A DNA stretch of 64,000 bases. Source: Ignavibacterium sp. Its GTDB lineage: Bacteria; Bacteroidota; Ignavibacteria; Ignavibacteriales; Ignavibacteriaceae. The notes under the pieces are model-generated. The model ran no database searches and was not told the DNA's origin. It worked only from the letters and a program-made list of their open reading frames with translations. The translations under genes were made by a program, and so were the position numbers. The stretch is taken from NCBI GenBank assembly GCA_018335755.1, contig JAGXRK010000001.1:248001-312000 (forward strand). The letters are read 5' to 3'. Shown here in pieces: positions 43,946-52,788 of this stretch. Numbering within the stretch: the stretch's first letter is position 1; each line of letters begins with the position of its first letter.

Positions 43946-45426
43946 TGAAATGTTTATTATTTATCTTTCTCTTTTTTTCTATTAATCTCTTTCCACAGTT
44001 GATTAAGACTCCGCTTGAAAATAATAATTATGAAAAACTTACATCTTATGAAGAACTGACTGAGTTTATTTACTATCTGGAAGATTTATCCGATGTGCTA
44101 ACAGTTGAAGTTATAGGAAAATCTGTCGAAGGCAGAAATCTCTATGCACTAAAATATTCTAAATCAGAGTTTGGAAAAGATGATGCGAAAATTAAAGTAT
44201 TGTTCTTTGCCCAGCAGCATGGCAATGAGCAGTCCGGTAAAGAAGGAGCTTTGCTATTAGCAGTCAATTTGTTGAAACCGGAAAACAAATACTTGTTTGA
44301 TAAAATTGATCTCATATTAATTCCCCAGATGAATCCCGATGGCTCTGAAATAAATCAAAGAAGAAACGCAAATAGTATTGATCTTAACAGAAATCATTTA
44401 ATTTTAACTGAACCAGAAACTATTGCACTCCATAAACTATTCAACAATTACTTGTTTGAGGTGACGCTTGATGTACACGAGTATTTTCCATACACCCAAA
44501 GCTGGGAGCAATTCGGTATCTATAAACGTGCTGATGAACAGTTAGGCTTGCTGACAAACCTGAATGTATCAGAAAAAATAAGGAAATACTCTAAACAAAA
44601 AGTTTTACCATTCGTTGAAAATTATTTATCGCAGCTTCGTTTTTCATTTAATGAATATCTTGTGGGGGGACCTCCAGATAAAGAGAGGTTAAGGCACAGT
44701 ACTGTTGATATAAATGATGGAAGGCAAAGTTTTGGAATTCAGAATACGTTATCATTTATACTTGAGGGAAAGAATGGTAAAGATTATGCTGTTGAAAATA
44801 TAAGGCATCGTTCGGAAGGACAATCATCTGCAATGATGAGTCTGCTTAAGTTCGGATATCAAAATAAAGATGAAATTAAATCCATGATTGCTGAAGAAAG
44901 AAATACACTCGCTGTTTCCGGTTCACCAGTTGTAATCAGAATGGATCATATAAATAAGGGCGAAAAATTTATATTACCGGTTGAAGATGTAAGAACCGGT
45001 CATCAAAAAGTATTTGAAGTTAACCAGTATTATTCGGACGTGAAAAATATTTACCAGATATCTGTACCCGATGCTTATCTGGTTCCTAGGAATGATTCTT
45101 TGCTGATGTCCTTTATAATCAACCATGGAATAGAATACAGTGATGAGCTACCCGAACATTTAAATATCGAAAAGTATATTATAACTTCAATAGATTCTAT
45201 TGTATTAGAAGATGAAAAAATGGCGGCACCTAAATTTAAGGTGCATAAGAAAAATCTGAGTGAAATCAGTTTGGATTATATTCTTATACCCACAAACCAG
45301 TTAAAGAAGAATGTAATTGTAGCTGCTTTTGAAATAAGATCAATGCACGCAATCTATCATTATGATTTATTTAGTTACATGATAAAAGAAGAAGAGTATC
45401 CTGTAATAAGAGTGTTTAAAGATTAG
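43942..45426 (+). CDS. M14-family zinc carboxypeptidase, exported
   Basis: 494 residues. Signal peptide ends near LFPQ. The catalytic domain (about 30-300) has all zinc ligands: H93 and E96 in QQHGNEQSGK, H179 in TLDVHEYF. RRNANSIDLNRNH (140-152) and the glutamate in SFILEGKNG complete the M14 pattern. The C-terminal 190 residues form a beta-rich region (VVIRMDHINKGEKFILP) of unknown fold. It would remove C-terminal residues from peptides outside the cytoplasm. It starts in a four-base overlap with the second cyanophycinase and is the last gene of the 12-gene operon. Confidence 0.88.
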   Translation: MMKCLLFIFLFFSINLFPQLIKTPLENNNYEKLTSYEELTEFIYYLEDLSDVLTVEVIGKSVEGRNLYALKYSKSEFGKDDAKIKVLFFAQQHGNEQSGKEGALLLAVNLLKPENKYLFDKIDLILIPQMNPDGSEINQRRNANSIDLNRNHLILTEPETIALHKLFNNYLFEVTLDVHEYFPYTQSWEQFGIYKRADEQLGLLTNLNVSEKIRKYSKQKVLPFVENYLSQLRFSFNEYLVGGPPDKERLRHSTVDINDGRQSFGIQNTLSFILEGKNGKDYAVENIRHRSEGQSSAMMSLLKFGYQNKDEIKSMIAEERNTLAVSGSPVVIRMDHINKGEKFILPVEDVRTGHQKVFEVNQYYSDVKNIYQISVPDAYLVPRNDSLLMSFIINHGIEYSDELPEHLNIEKYIITSIDSIVLEDEKMAAPKFKVHKKNLSEISLDYILIPTNQLKKNVIVAAFEIRSMHAIYHYDLFSYMIKEEEYPVIRVFKD

Positions 45427-45554
45427 TTTTTGCTGTTTGAAATAAGATGTAATTCCATTCGAATGAATATATGAATCTCTAGGATTTTTATGAGGGGATT
45501 TATTTTCTTTCCGATACCAAAATAGAATAGTAAAAATTCTTAGCAACCCCACAT

Positions 45555-46019
45555 TTATTTTTCCATCTCCTCACTCAAATTCGCAACAAGAATTTCTACC
45601 TGTTCTTCACTGCCTAGCAAATCCTGCAATGTGATTTTACTTAATAATCCATCAAGCATTGTTTGTACAGTTTTCCATAATGAACGAATTGAACAGTCGA
45701 TGGAGTTTGTACAAATGCTTTCCACACCCGAGTGAAGATCACAAAAAGTGGACTCATATAATTTCCCGCCAAGTGATGTAAGAATATCCCCGACCAATAT
45801 CTCGTTTGAAGGACGTGCAAGTTTATATCCGCCGGTTTGTCCTCGTGAACTTTCAACAAATCCTGCTAGCCGAAGCAGACGAAGAATTTTTCCAACATTA
45901 GCTTCTGAAAGCTTTTCCTGATCACTGAGCTCGGGTATAGTCATCCCGTTACCGGAACTGTCTTTCCCGATCCTTAATAATAGTCTTAAACCGTATTCTT
46001 CCTGTGAACTGAATTTCAT
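45555..46019 (-). CDS. Rrf2-family (IscR-like) Fe-S responsive regulator
   Basis: 154 residues from the ATG at 46019, which gives the family start MKFSSQEEYGLRLLL; an ATG nine bases upstream lies in a repeat. The winged helix domain runs to about residue 80 (LSEANVGKILRLLRLAGFVESSRGQTGGYKL). Three cysteines with IscR-like spacing (FCDLHSG, ICTNS, DCSIR, about 92-106) would bind an Fe-S cluster. It ends the suf operon on the minus strand and is the obvious feedback regulator of it. The ribosome site is partly within a hairpin repeat upstream. Confidence 0.9.
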   Translation of the reverse strand: MKFSSQEEYGLRLLLRIGKDSSGNGMTIPELSDQEKLSEANVGKILRLLRLAGFVESSRGQTGGYKLARPSNEILVGDILTSLGGKLYESTFCDLHSGVESICTNSIDCSIRSLWKTVQTMLDGLLSKITLQDLLGSEEQVEILVANLSEEMEK

Positions 46020-46025
46020 AAGCAT

Positions 46026-46087
46026 CATCCTGAATTTATTTCAGGATCTTTTGTTATTAATTGAGATCCCGAAACAAGTTCGGGATG
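46026..46087. repeat. Paired-hairpin repeat upstream of the Rrf2 gene
   Basis: Stem 1 is ATCCTGAA-TTTAT-TTCAGGAT (46027-46047); stem 2 is ATCCCGAA-ACAAG-TTCGGGAT (46066-46086). Both stems are perfect over 8 bp and the outer ends are inverted (CATCC/GGATG). On the minus strand the first stem ends in CAGGAT just 5' of the Rrf2 start, so it covers the likely ribosome site. The architecture matches the element at 22297 though the arms differ. Confidence 0.75.
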
Positions 46088-46097
46088 AAAAAATAAT

Positions 46098-46631
46098 TTA
46101 TCCTTTGAACACAGGTATTTTAGATCCGCAGGCTTTTGCATGCATTACCTGTGCAAACTGCTCAGGTGTTATTGATGGACCCTGCGCAGAGCATTCTTTG
46201 TTAAAAACTTCAACTAAATTATTTGCAATGTGTTGAGCATTATAGCCTTCAATATCCATTCTTCGCATAAAATAAATTAGCTCTCCATTTTTGAAAAGAG
46301 CAACACTTGGCGATGAAGGAGGAAAACCTTTTATATGCTGACGAATGCGATCAACGGCATCTCGTTCCTGTCCGGCAAATCCAGAATAGAGTTTATCAGG
46401 AATAATATTATTCTGTAAAGCAAGTGATACGCCAGGTCTTGCACTTCCGGCAGCACAACCACATACAGAGTTGATCATTACCAAAACTGTTTTATCATCT
46501 TTAACGTTAATTACATTGTCAACATCTTCAGGTGTAAGAAGTTCTGAAAATCCGACAGCAGCTAATTCATCTCTCATAAATTGAACCGACCCCTGATCGT
46601 ACATGGGTGGTCTTTGTGAAACATTGAACAT
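46098..46631 (-). CDS. BrxA/BrxB-family bacilliredoxin (YphP/YqiW, DUF1094)
   Basis: 177 residues. The N-terminal motif PPMYDQGSVQFMRDELAAVGF and the catalytic CGC motif in VMINSVCGCAAGSARPGV are diagnostic of bacilliredoxins, which remove bacillithiol or similar low-molecular-weight thiols from proteins. The core is about 145 residues; a C-terminal extension (EVFNKECSAQGPSITPEQFAQ, KACGSKIP) adds two cysteines. In a suf operon it may handle persulfide or mixed-disulfide states. It lies between the SufT-like and Rrf2 genes, preceded by an inverted repeat. Confidence 0.9.
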   Translation of the reverse strand: MFNVSQRPPMYDQGSVQFMRDELAAVGFSELLTPEDVDNVINVKDDKTVLVMINSVCGCAAGSARPGVSLALQNNIIPDKLYSGFAGQERDAVDRIRQHIKGFPPSSPSVALFKNGELIYFMRRMDIEGYNAQHIANNLVEVFNKECSAQGPSITPEQFAQVMHAKACGSKIPVFKG

Positions 46632-46670
46632 TTTTTACTCCATTTAATTATAATTCAAAATTCAAAGGTC

Positions 46671-46730
46671 AAAAGTCAAAAATGAATTCAGAACAATTTT
46701 TTGAATTGTGCTTTCTTACTTTTGACTTTT
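46671..46730. repeat. Inverted repeat between SufT-like and bacilliredoxin genes
   Basis: Arms AAAAGTCAAAA (46671-46681) and TTTTGACTTTT (46720-46730) are perfect over 11 bp with a 38-base interior that contains the palindrome TGAATTCA. It occupies the 101-bp gap inside the suf operon. It may act as a weak terminator or RNA processing site; a dispersed simple repeat origin is also possible. Confidence 0.6.
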
Positions 46731-46732
46731 TA

Positions 46733-47053
46733 TTATAAAAATCCTAATTCCAGTTTTGCAACTTCAGACATCATATCTTTATCCCACGGCGGACTCCAAA
46801 CAAGTTCAATTTTTGCATCGTTTACTTCCGGCATTGCTTTAACTTTTCCTTCAACTTCTGGTGGAAGTGAACCTGCAACCGGACAGGCAGGTGATGTCAG
46901 AGTCATTTTTATTTTAACGTTTGCGTTATCATCAATAGCAATTTCATAAATCAACCCAAGCTCAAAAATATCAACCGGAATTTCCGGATCGTAACATTGC
47001 TTAAGTGTCTGAATTATTTTTTCTTCTAATTCCTGTTTATTTAATGCAGCCAT
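46733..47053 (-). CDS. SufT-like DUF59/MIP18-family Fe-S assembly protein
   Basis: 106 residues from the ATG at 47053; the open frame extends further upstream into sufU but that part has no family similarity. The DUF59 pattern is complete: LKQCYDPEIPVDIFELGLIYEIAIDD, MTLTSPACPVAGSLPPEVE with the conserved cysteine, and LVWSPPWDKDMMSEVAKLELG. Proteins of this type help deliver or mature Fe-S clusters. It follows sufU by 25 bp and precedes the bacilliredoxin gene. Confidence 0.9.
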   Translation of the reverse strand: MAALNKQELEEKIIQTLKQCYDPEIPVDIFELGLIYEIAIDDNANVKIKMTLTSPACPVAGSLPPEVEGKVKAMPEVNDAKIELVWSPPWDKDMMSEVAKLELGFL

Positions 47054-47078
47054 TTCTTTCTTACTCTTTCTCTTAAAC

Positions 47079-47534
47079 TTACTCTGTGGTTGCCTTTTCC
47101 TGCTTTCCTTCAAGAGCATTCATCATAGTATGCCAGGCTAGTGAAGCACATTTAACACGTGCAGGAAAATCTCTAACTCCTGCAAAAACTGCCAGTTTAC
47201 CAAGATCTTCAATATCCGGATTGTCACCGAGCTTACCTGTAACCAGGTCATGAAAGCGGTGAAATATTTTTTCAGCTTCCTCTTTGGTTTTGCCTTTTAT
47301 CATTGAGGTCATCAGTGATGCGGAAGCTTTCGAAATTGCACACCCTGAACCTTGAAATGAAATATCATTAATGTTTCCATTATCAAAACGGAGATAAATA
47401 TCTAAATGATCACCGCATAATGGGTTGTAACCTTCGGCAAAACGCGAAGGATTTTCAATCTTCCTGAAATTTCTTGGCGCTTTGTTGTGGTCTAATATTA
47501 CCTGCTGATAAAGTTCTCTTAATTCCTGATCCAT
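47079..47534 (-). CDS. sufU: SufU sulfur acceptor / Fe-S scaffold
   Basis: 151 residues. The zinc/sulfur-binding residues C40 and D42 (NPLCGDHLD), C65 (GSGCAISKAS) and C129 (KCASLAWHTM) are present. SufU takes persulfide sulfur from SufS by zinc-ligand exchange in Gram-positive-type Suf systems and replaces SufE. The insertion EEAEKIFHRFHDLVTG between the second and third cysteines is typical of SufU as opposed to IscU. It starts 18 bp after sufS. Confidence 0.93.
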   Translation of the reverse strand: MDQELRELYQQVILDHNKAPRNFRKIENPSRFAEGYNPLCGDHLDIYLRFDNGNINDISFQGSGCAISKASASLMTSMIKGKTKEEAEKIFHRFHDLVTGKLGDNPDIEDLGKLAVFAGVRDFPARVKCASLAWHTMMNALEGKQEKATTE

Positions 47535-47552
47535 TTTATTTAACCTTAAGTA

Positions 47553-48812
47553 TTAACCAAATACTTCCAAAATTTTCTTTAATCCTGCAACAAGTAGATC
47601 AACTTCTTCTTTGGTATTATACATTCCAAAAGAGGCACGTGATGTAGCCGGAATGTTAAATCGTTTCATTAATGGTTGAGTGCAATGATGACCGGTTCTT
47701 ATCGCTACTCCTTCAAAATCTAAAAAAGTACCTACGTCATGAGGATGAACATTTTCAAAATGAAATGATAAAACGCTTATTTTTTCTTTCGCTGTTCCTA
47801 TAATTCTTAAACCAGTTAAATCAGAAACCGCTTCGGTTGCATAAATAAGAAGTTCATTTTCATACCGGGCAATGTTTTCAAGTCCGATTTTTTCAATGTA
47901 CTCAATTGCAGCTCCGAGTCCGATTGCGCCTGAAATATGAGGCGTACCGGCTTCAAACTTGTGAGGCAGTTCGTTGTAAGTGGTTTCTTCAAACGTTACC
48001 TTTGAGATCATATCACCTCCACCCATATAAGGAGGCATTGCATCGAGATGATTTACTTTTCCGTAAAGTATTCCGATTCCTGTCGGACCATAAAGTTTGT
48101 GACCGCTGAATGCAAGAAAATCACAATCTAGTTCCTGAACATCAATAGGCAAATGGTTTACGGCCTGCGCAGCATCCAGCATTACGGGAATATTGTGGGA
48201 GTGAGCCAGGTCAATTATTTTTTTTACAGGATTTACAGTACCTAAAGAATTTGAAGCATGTACAACAGAAATAAATTTTGTGCGTTTGTTGATCATCTTT
48301 TCAAATTCTTCAAAGATCAACTCTCCATCATCATTAATGGGAATTACTCTTAGCTTCGAATTCTTTTCCTGACAAAGCATTTGCCACGGGACTATATTAG
48401 AATGATGTTCCATATGAGAAATGATGATTTCATCACCTTCGTTAATATTTTCCCGGCCATAAGTGGATGCAACAAGGTTTACTGACTCAGTAGTACCACG
48501 AGTAAATATTATTTCATTCTTACCGAGAGCATTAATGAATTTCTTAACGATAATTCTCGACTCTTCAAAAGCTTCTGTGGCTTCCTGGCTTAATGCATGT
48601 ACTCCCCGATGTATATTCGCATTATACTTTTTGTAATAGTTGTTTTCTTTATCAATTACATATTGCGGCTTTTGTGTTGTTGCAGCATTATCAAGGTAAA
48701 CAAGGGGTTTACCATGAACAGTAGTTTTCAGAATAGGAAAATCATTCCTGATTTTCTCAACATCATATCTCTTATTGTTCTGAGTAAAAACAGCTGCAGT
48801 TTTTGTATGCAT
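47553..48812 (-). CDS. sufS: SufS cysteine desulfurase, class II
   Basis: 419 residues. PLP lysine K239 is in FSGHKLYGPTGIG, the cofactor phosphate region in FTRGTTESVNLVA, and the catalytic C377 in RTGHHCTQPLM. LDAAQAVNH supplies the aspartate that pairs with the PLP nitrogen. It removes sulfur from L-cysteine as persulfide and passes it to SufU. The N-terminal 15 residues form a short extension. It starts 14 bp after sufD and is one of eight genes in the suf operon. Confidence 0.95.
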   Translation of the reverse strand: MHTKTAAVFTQNNKRYDVEKIRNDFPILKTTVHGKPLVYLDNAATTQKPQYVIDKENNYYKKYNANIHRGVHALSQEATEAFEESRIIVKKFINALGKNEIIFTRGTTESVNLVASTYGRENINEGDEIIISHMEHHSNIVPWQMLCQEKNSKLRVIPINDDGELIFEEFEKMINKRTKFISVVHASNSLGTVNPVKKIIDLAHSHNIPVMLDAAQAVNHLPIDVQELDCDFLAFSGHKLYGPTGIGILYGKVNHLDAMPPYMGGGDMISKVTFEETTYNELPHKFEAGTPHISGAIGLGAAIEYIEKIGLENIARYENELLIYATEAVSDLTGLRIIGTAKEKISVLSFHFENVHPHDVGTFLDFEGVAIRTGHHCTQPLMKRFNIPATSRASFGMYNTKEEVDLLVAGLKKILEVFG

Positions 48813-48825
48813 ATTAAACTTTCAA

Positions 48826-50133
48826 CTAATTAAAGCGTTGAGAAATAATCTTTTCCAGATAATCTCTCAGAGCGGGGATTTTTATTGATGTAATCACATC
48901 ACTTGCAAATGCATGAATAAGTATGCCTGTTGCCGCTTCATCACCAATTCCTCTTGATTTCAGATAGAACAACGCATTCTGATCAAGCTTGCCGATTGTA
49001 GCTCCATGCGAACATTTAACATCATCAGCAAAAATTTCAAGCTGTGGTTTTGTGTTCATTACCGCATCATCGGATAAAAGGATAGTATTATTTTCCTGAA
49101 AGGCATTCGTTTTCTGTGCATCTTGTCTTACCATTACTTTTCCGTTAAACACACCCTTGGATTTATCCTGGAGGATACCCTTATAATGCTCGTGACTAAC
49201 ACAATGAGGTTTTGCGTGATCAATCATTGTATGAGCATCAAATAATTGATCATCCTTAATCATAAATAATCCGTTAAGCGTGCACTCACTTCCTTCATCA
49301 TTAAACCGTGCATTGAAGTCATTACGGGATAACTCGGCTCCGGTAGAGATAAGGTGAGATGAGAAATTGCTTGACCTTTCCTGATCAACTTCCATTCTTG
49401 CAATGTGAAAAGACTTGCTGCTTTCTTCCTGAAGTCTTATATGATCAATTATGGCATTTTCATCAGTTACAATTTCCGTAACTGAATTAGTGAAATAAAT
49501 ACTATTATCATCTGAAACATAATGTTCAATTATAGTTACCTGAGAATTCTTTCCGGCTACAAAAAGATTCCTCGGTTGCGTGTATATTTTCTTATCCGAA
49601 GTTGTTAAGAAAATAACATGAATCGCATTCTCAACAATTTTCCCGTTAGGGACATAAATAAAAGCGCCATCTTTAGTAAATGCAGTACTGAGGGCAGTAA
49701 AGATCTGGTTCTCCTGTGATGCATATTTACCAAAATGTTTTTCAATTACTGGATTGTTGTTTTTTATTTCATCAGCGAGAGATGATACAATAACATTTTT
49801 TGGTATCTCCTCTAATCTGGATAACTCCCGCGAAAAATGTCCGTTTACAAAAACCATCAAACTATGTTCAAGTTCATCAAATAGAAAGTTTGTAATTCGT
49901 TTCGGATCAACAGTTATTCTATCTCCGGGAATAAAATTATGTTTAAGAATGGGAGAGATGTTTGTGTATTTCCATTCCTCATCTTTCTGAGTTGGTAATG
50001 AAAGTTTGGTGAATTCATCAAGAGCGGATTTCCTCAATTGATGAAAATGAGATGTCTTCTCTCCGTTTAATGATTTTTCAAATTCCTGAAACTGGTTGAT
50101 GAAATATTGTTTTATATCTGTTTTATTTTTCAT
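48826..50133 (-). CDS. sufD: SufD, scaffold complex subunit
   Basis: 435 residues. The N-terminal helical region (FHQLRKSALDEFTKLSLPTQKDEEWKYTNISP) and the C-terminal beta-helix are typical. Conserved segments include SHEHYKGILQDKSKGVFNGKVMV and KPQLEIFADDVKCSHGATIGKLD. SufD pairs with SufB and two SufC to form the SufBC2D scaffold. It sits between sufC and sufS, with 90 bp before it that holds a short repeat (50196-50225). Confidence 0.94.
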   Translation of the reverse strand: MKNKTDIKQYFINQFQEFEKSLNGEKTSHFHQLRKSALDEFTKLSLPTQKDEEWKYTNISPILKHNFIPGDRITVDPKRITNFLFDELEHSLMVFVNGHFSRELSRLEEIPKNVIVSSLADEIKNNNPVIEKHFGKYASQENQIFTALSTAFTKDGAFIYVPNGKIVENAIHVIFLTTSDKKIYTQPRNLFVAGKNSQVTIIEHYVSDDNSIYFTNSVTEIVTDENAIIDHIRLQEESSKSFHIARMEVDQERSSNFSSHLISTGAELSRNDFNARFNDEGSECTLNGLFMIKDDQLFDAHTMIDHAKPHCVSHEHYKGILQDKSKGVFNGKVMVRQDAQKTNAFQENNTILLSDDAVMNTKPQLEIFADDVKCSHGATIGKLDQNALFYLKSRGIGDEAATGILIHAFASDVITSIKIPALRDYLEKIISQRFN

Positions 50134-50195
50134 TACACTTTTTTTTACATTTTATAACACACTACTTAAAAAAATTGTTTAATAGTTATTCTTAC

Positions 50196-50225
50196 TCTCA
50201 CCCTTTGGGGAGATCGAAGGGGCTT
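50196..50225. repeat. Short repeat remnant in the sufC-sufD gap
   Basis: The segment CTCACCCTTTGGGGAGATCG followed by AAGGGGC fills the 3' end of the sufC-sufD gap and reaches the sufC stop codon. CCC-TTT-GGGG makes a small hairpin. The wording matches common dispersed repeats in this group and resembles the second unit at 51101-51133 (GGGTGAGGC on the other strand). Confidence 0.45.
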
Positions 50226-50988
50226 ATACCACTACTTCAGCCTTACCGTTCTTAACCCAGTCGTAGCCTTTTTCTTCAAGCTCAAGAGCTAATTCTTTAC
50301 CTCCCGACTTAACTATTTTACCATTATAAAGAACATGAACGAAATCCGGTACTATGTAATTGAGCAGTCTCTGATAGTGGGTTACCAAAACAACGGCTTT
50401 ATCAGATGATTTTAATTTGTTAACACCATTAGCAACTATTCTGAGGGCATCAATATCAAGTCCTGAATCAGTTTCATCAAGCAAAGCAAGCTTAGGATTT
50501 AAAACTGCCATTTGAAAAATTTCATTTCTTTTCTTCTCACCGCCGGAAAATCCTTCATTAACAGCACGGCTTAAAAACTTTTGATCAAGTTCAACAAGTT
50601 TGCTTTTTTCCTTTAAGAGAGAAAGAAATTCCATCGCGTCAAGTTCTTCTTCACCCCTGTATTTACGAATCTCATTGACAGCAGTCTTTAAAAGATTTGT
50701 ATTGCTGACACCTGGTATTTCAACCGGATATTGAAATGCAAGAAAAACACCCTCTCTTGCTCTGTCTTCAGGTGCAAGTTCCAAAAGATTTTTTCCATTG
50801 TAAAATACTTCGCCTTTTGTAACTTCGAATTCTTCTCTTCCTGCAAGAACCTGTGCAAGAGTTGATTTACCAGAACCATTAGGTCCCATTATGGCATGAA
50901 CTTCACCAGCATTAACCTTTAAATCTATTCCTTTCAGGATTTCATTTCCATTAATGCTAGCGTGTAAATTTTTTATTTCTAATAACAT
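50224..50988 (-). CDS. sufC: SufC ATPase
   Basis: 254 residues. Walker A is IMGPNGSGKSTLAQ, the signature is FSGGEKKRNEIFQ, and Walker B region LLDETDSGLDIDAL; the last two are the SufC variants of the ABC motifs. ATP hydrolysis by SufC drives conformational change of SufB-SufD during cluster assembly. It starts 147 bp after sufB, a larger gap than elsewhere in the operon, and that gap holds two repeat units. Confidence 0.95.
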   Translation of the reverse strand: MLLEIKNLHASINGNEILKGIDLKVNAGEVHAIMGPNGSGKSTLAQVLAGREEFEVTKGEVFYNGKNLLELAPEDRAREGVFLAFQYPVEIPGVSNTNLLKTAVNEIRKYRGEEELDAMEFLSLLKEKSKLVELDQKFLSRAVNEGFSGGEKKRNEIFQMAVLNPKLALLDETDSGLDIDALRIVANGVNKLKSSDKAVVLVTHYQRLLNYIVPDFVHVLYNGKIVKSGGKELALELEEKGYDWVKNGKAEVVV

Positions 50989-51023
50989 TTTGTTTCCTAT
51001 TTACTTTTCGATTTCTTGTCTTT

Positions 51024-51133
51024 TCATTCCTCCGAAAGCAGGAATCTATTTTATTAAACTTTTGGATTCCCGCCTTCGCGGGAATGACATTCTTCCTTAA
51101 GCCCTCTCCTTAGGATAGGGTTTGGGTGAGGCT
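51024..51133. repeat. Two adjacent palindromic repeats in the sufB-sufC gap
   Basis: Unit 1 (51024-51089) has stems ATTCCTCC-GAAA-GCAGGAAT (one mismatch) and ATTCCCGC-CTTC-GCGGGAAT (perfect), the same family as 22297. Unit 2 (51101-51133) has CCCTCTCC-TTA-GGATAGGG with one mismatch, followed by TTTGGGTGAGGC. Together they fill most of the 147-bp gap. Confidence 0.8.
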
Positions 51134-51135
51134 TT

Positions 51136-52584
51136 TTATCCCACACTTCCTTCAAGTGATATGCTCAATAACTTCTGTGCTTCCACAGCAAACTCCATTG
51201 GAAGCTCTTTGAAAACTTCTTTACAATAACCATTAACAATTAAGCTTACAGCATCTTCTGTTGATAATCCTCTCTGATTAAGATAAAATATCTGATCTTC
51301 ACCAATTTTCGATGTAGTGGCTTCATGCTCAACCTGTGCAGAAGGATTGTTAATTTCTAAATATGGAAAAGTATGAGCACCGCATTTATCGCCAAGCAGA
51401 AGAGAATCGCATTGTGAGAAATTTCGTGCATTCTCGGCTTTCTTTGTAATCTTTACCAAACCGCGGTAACTGTTCTGACTTCTTCCAGCGGAAATTCCTT
51501 TTGAAACAATTGTGCTTTTTGTATTCTTTCCTATATGAATCATCTTTGTTCCGGTATCTGCCTGCTGCATATTATTTGTTACTGCGACAGAATAAAATTC
51601 ACCTATCGAATTATCTCCCTGCAAAACACAGCTTGGATATTTCCAGGTAATAGAAGATCCGGTTTCAACCTGCGTCCAGCTGATTTTAGAATTAACACCA
51701 CGGCATGCCCCACGTTTTGTAACGAAGTTATAGATTCCGCCTTTGCCATCTTTATCACCGGGGTACCAGTTCTGAACAGTTGAATATTTTATTGTAGCAT
51801 TATCGAGAGCAACAAGTTCAACTACTGCTGCATGCAGTTGGTTTTCATCTCTCATTGGTGCTGTACATCCTTCAAGATAGCTGACATAAGCGCCTTCATC
51901 AGCAACTATAAGAGTTCTTTCAAACTGCCCTGTGTTAGCAGCATTAATTCTGAAATAAGTTGAAAGTTCCATCGGGCAGCGTACACCTTTTGGTATATAA
52001 ACAAATGAACCATCACTGAATACTGCCGAGTTTAAGGTAGCATAATAGTTGTCAGTATAAGGAACAACACTACCTAAATACTTCTTTACCAGATCAGGAT
52101 GTTCTATTACAGCCTCTGAAAAAGAACAGAATATCACACCCATTTCTCTAAGCTTATCTTTAAATGTTGTGGCAACAGAAACAGAATCAAAGACTGCATC
52201 AACAGCAACACCTGCAAGTATCATCTGTTCTTCAAGTGATATCCCTAGCTTCTTATAAGTTTCTAAAATCTCTGGCTCGACTTCATCAAGACTATTATAT
52301 TTGGGAGTTTTCTTTGGTGCTGAATAGTAGGAAATATCCTGATAATCGACCGGAGGATATTTAACATTGGGCCATTTTGGTTCTTCCATTGTTAACCAGT
52401 GTCGGTAAGCTTTCAGTCTCCATTCTGTCATCCACGCAGGTTCATTCTTTTTAGCTGAAAGCTGGCGGATAATATCTTCATTTAATCCTTTAGGAAGACT
52501 ATCGGCCTCAATATCTGTTATAAATCCGTATTTATATTCCCTGTTTGCTAATTCTTCAATTTTCTCGGTTTCGGTAGTGCTCAT
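51136..52584 (-). CDS. sufB: SufB, Fe-S scaffold protein
   Basis: 482 residues. Family landmarks are [87 protein letters not shown] and the cysteine-rich [31 protein letters not shown]. These contain the cysteines and glutamate used for nascent cluster binding. It is the first gene of the suf operon, with GAGT at the ribosome site. The 204-bp region upstream holds the promoter; no clear Rrf2 operator is visible to me there. Confidence 0.95.
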   Translation of the reverse strand: MSTTETEKIEELANREYKYGFITDIEADSLPKGLNEDIIRQLSAKKNEPAWMTEWRLKAYRHWLTMEEPKWPNVKYPPVDYQDISYYSAPKKTPKYNSLDEVEPEILETYKKLGISLEEQMILAGVAVDAVFDSVSVATTFKDKLREMGVIFCSFSEAVIEHPDLVKKYLGSVVPYTDNYYATLNSAVFSDGSFVYIPKGVRCPMELSTYFRINAANTGQFERTLIVADEGAYVSYLEGCTAPMRDENQLHAAVVELVALDNATIKYSTVQNWYPGDKDGKGGIYNFVTKRGACRGVNSKISWTQVETGSSITWKYPSCVLQGDNSIGEFYSVAVTNNMQQADTGTKMIHIGKNTKSTIVSKGISAGRSQNSYRGLVKITKKAENARNFSQCDSLLLGDKCGAHTFPYLEINNPSAQVEHEATTSKIGEDQIFYLNQRGLSTEDAVSLIVNGYCKEVFKELPMEFAVEAQKLLSISLEGSVG

Positions 52585-52788
52585 TTTTACTCCGATTTTG
52601 GCATTTTTCTTAAATTTTGTACTTCAAACGTAATTAATCTATACTAAAAAGTCAAGATTAAAACACGCTCAATAATCTAAAAGTTTCAAATCCATGTTTT
52701 ATCAAAATTTTCCTTCTTTCAACATCATTGTATTTATCCCTTTATTGCCTTAACTTTTGAGCATTATTTTATGATATAAGGACTATAA

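Noticed and set aside
27548..45426. Cyanophycin synthesis or storage
   Set aside because: No cyanophycin synthetase (CphA) is present, and both cyanophycinases carry export signals, so scavenging fits better than storage turnover.
47054..47119. Upstream extension of the SufT-like frame
   Set aside because: It overlaps the end of sufU, is lysine- and arginine-rich and has no similarity to DUF59; ATG at 47053 matches the family start.
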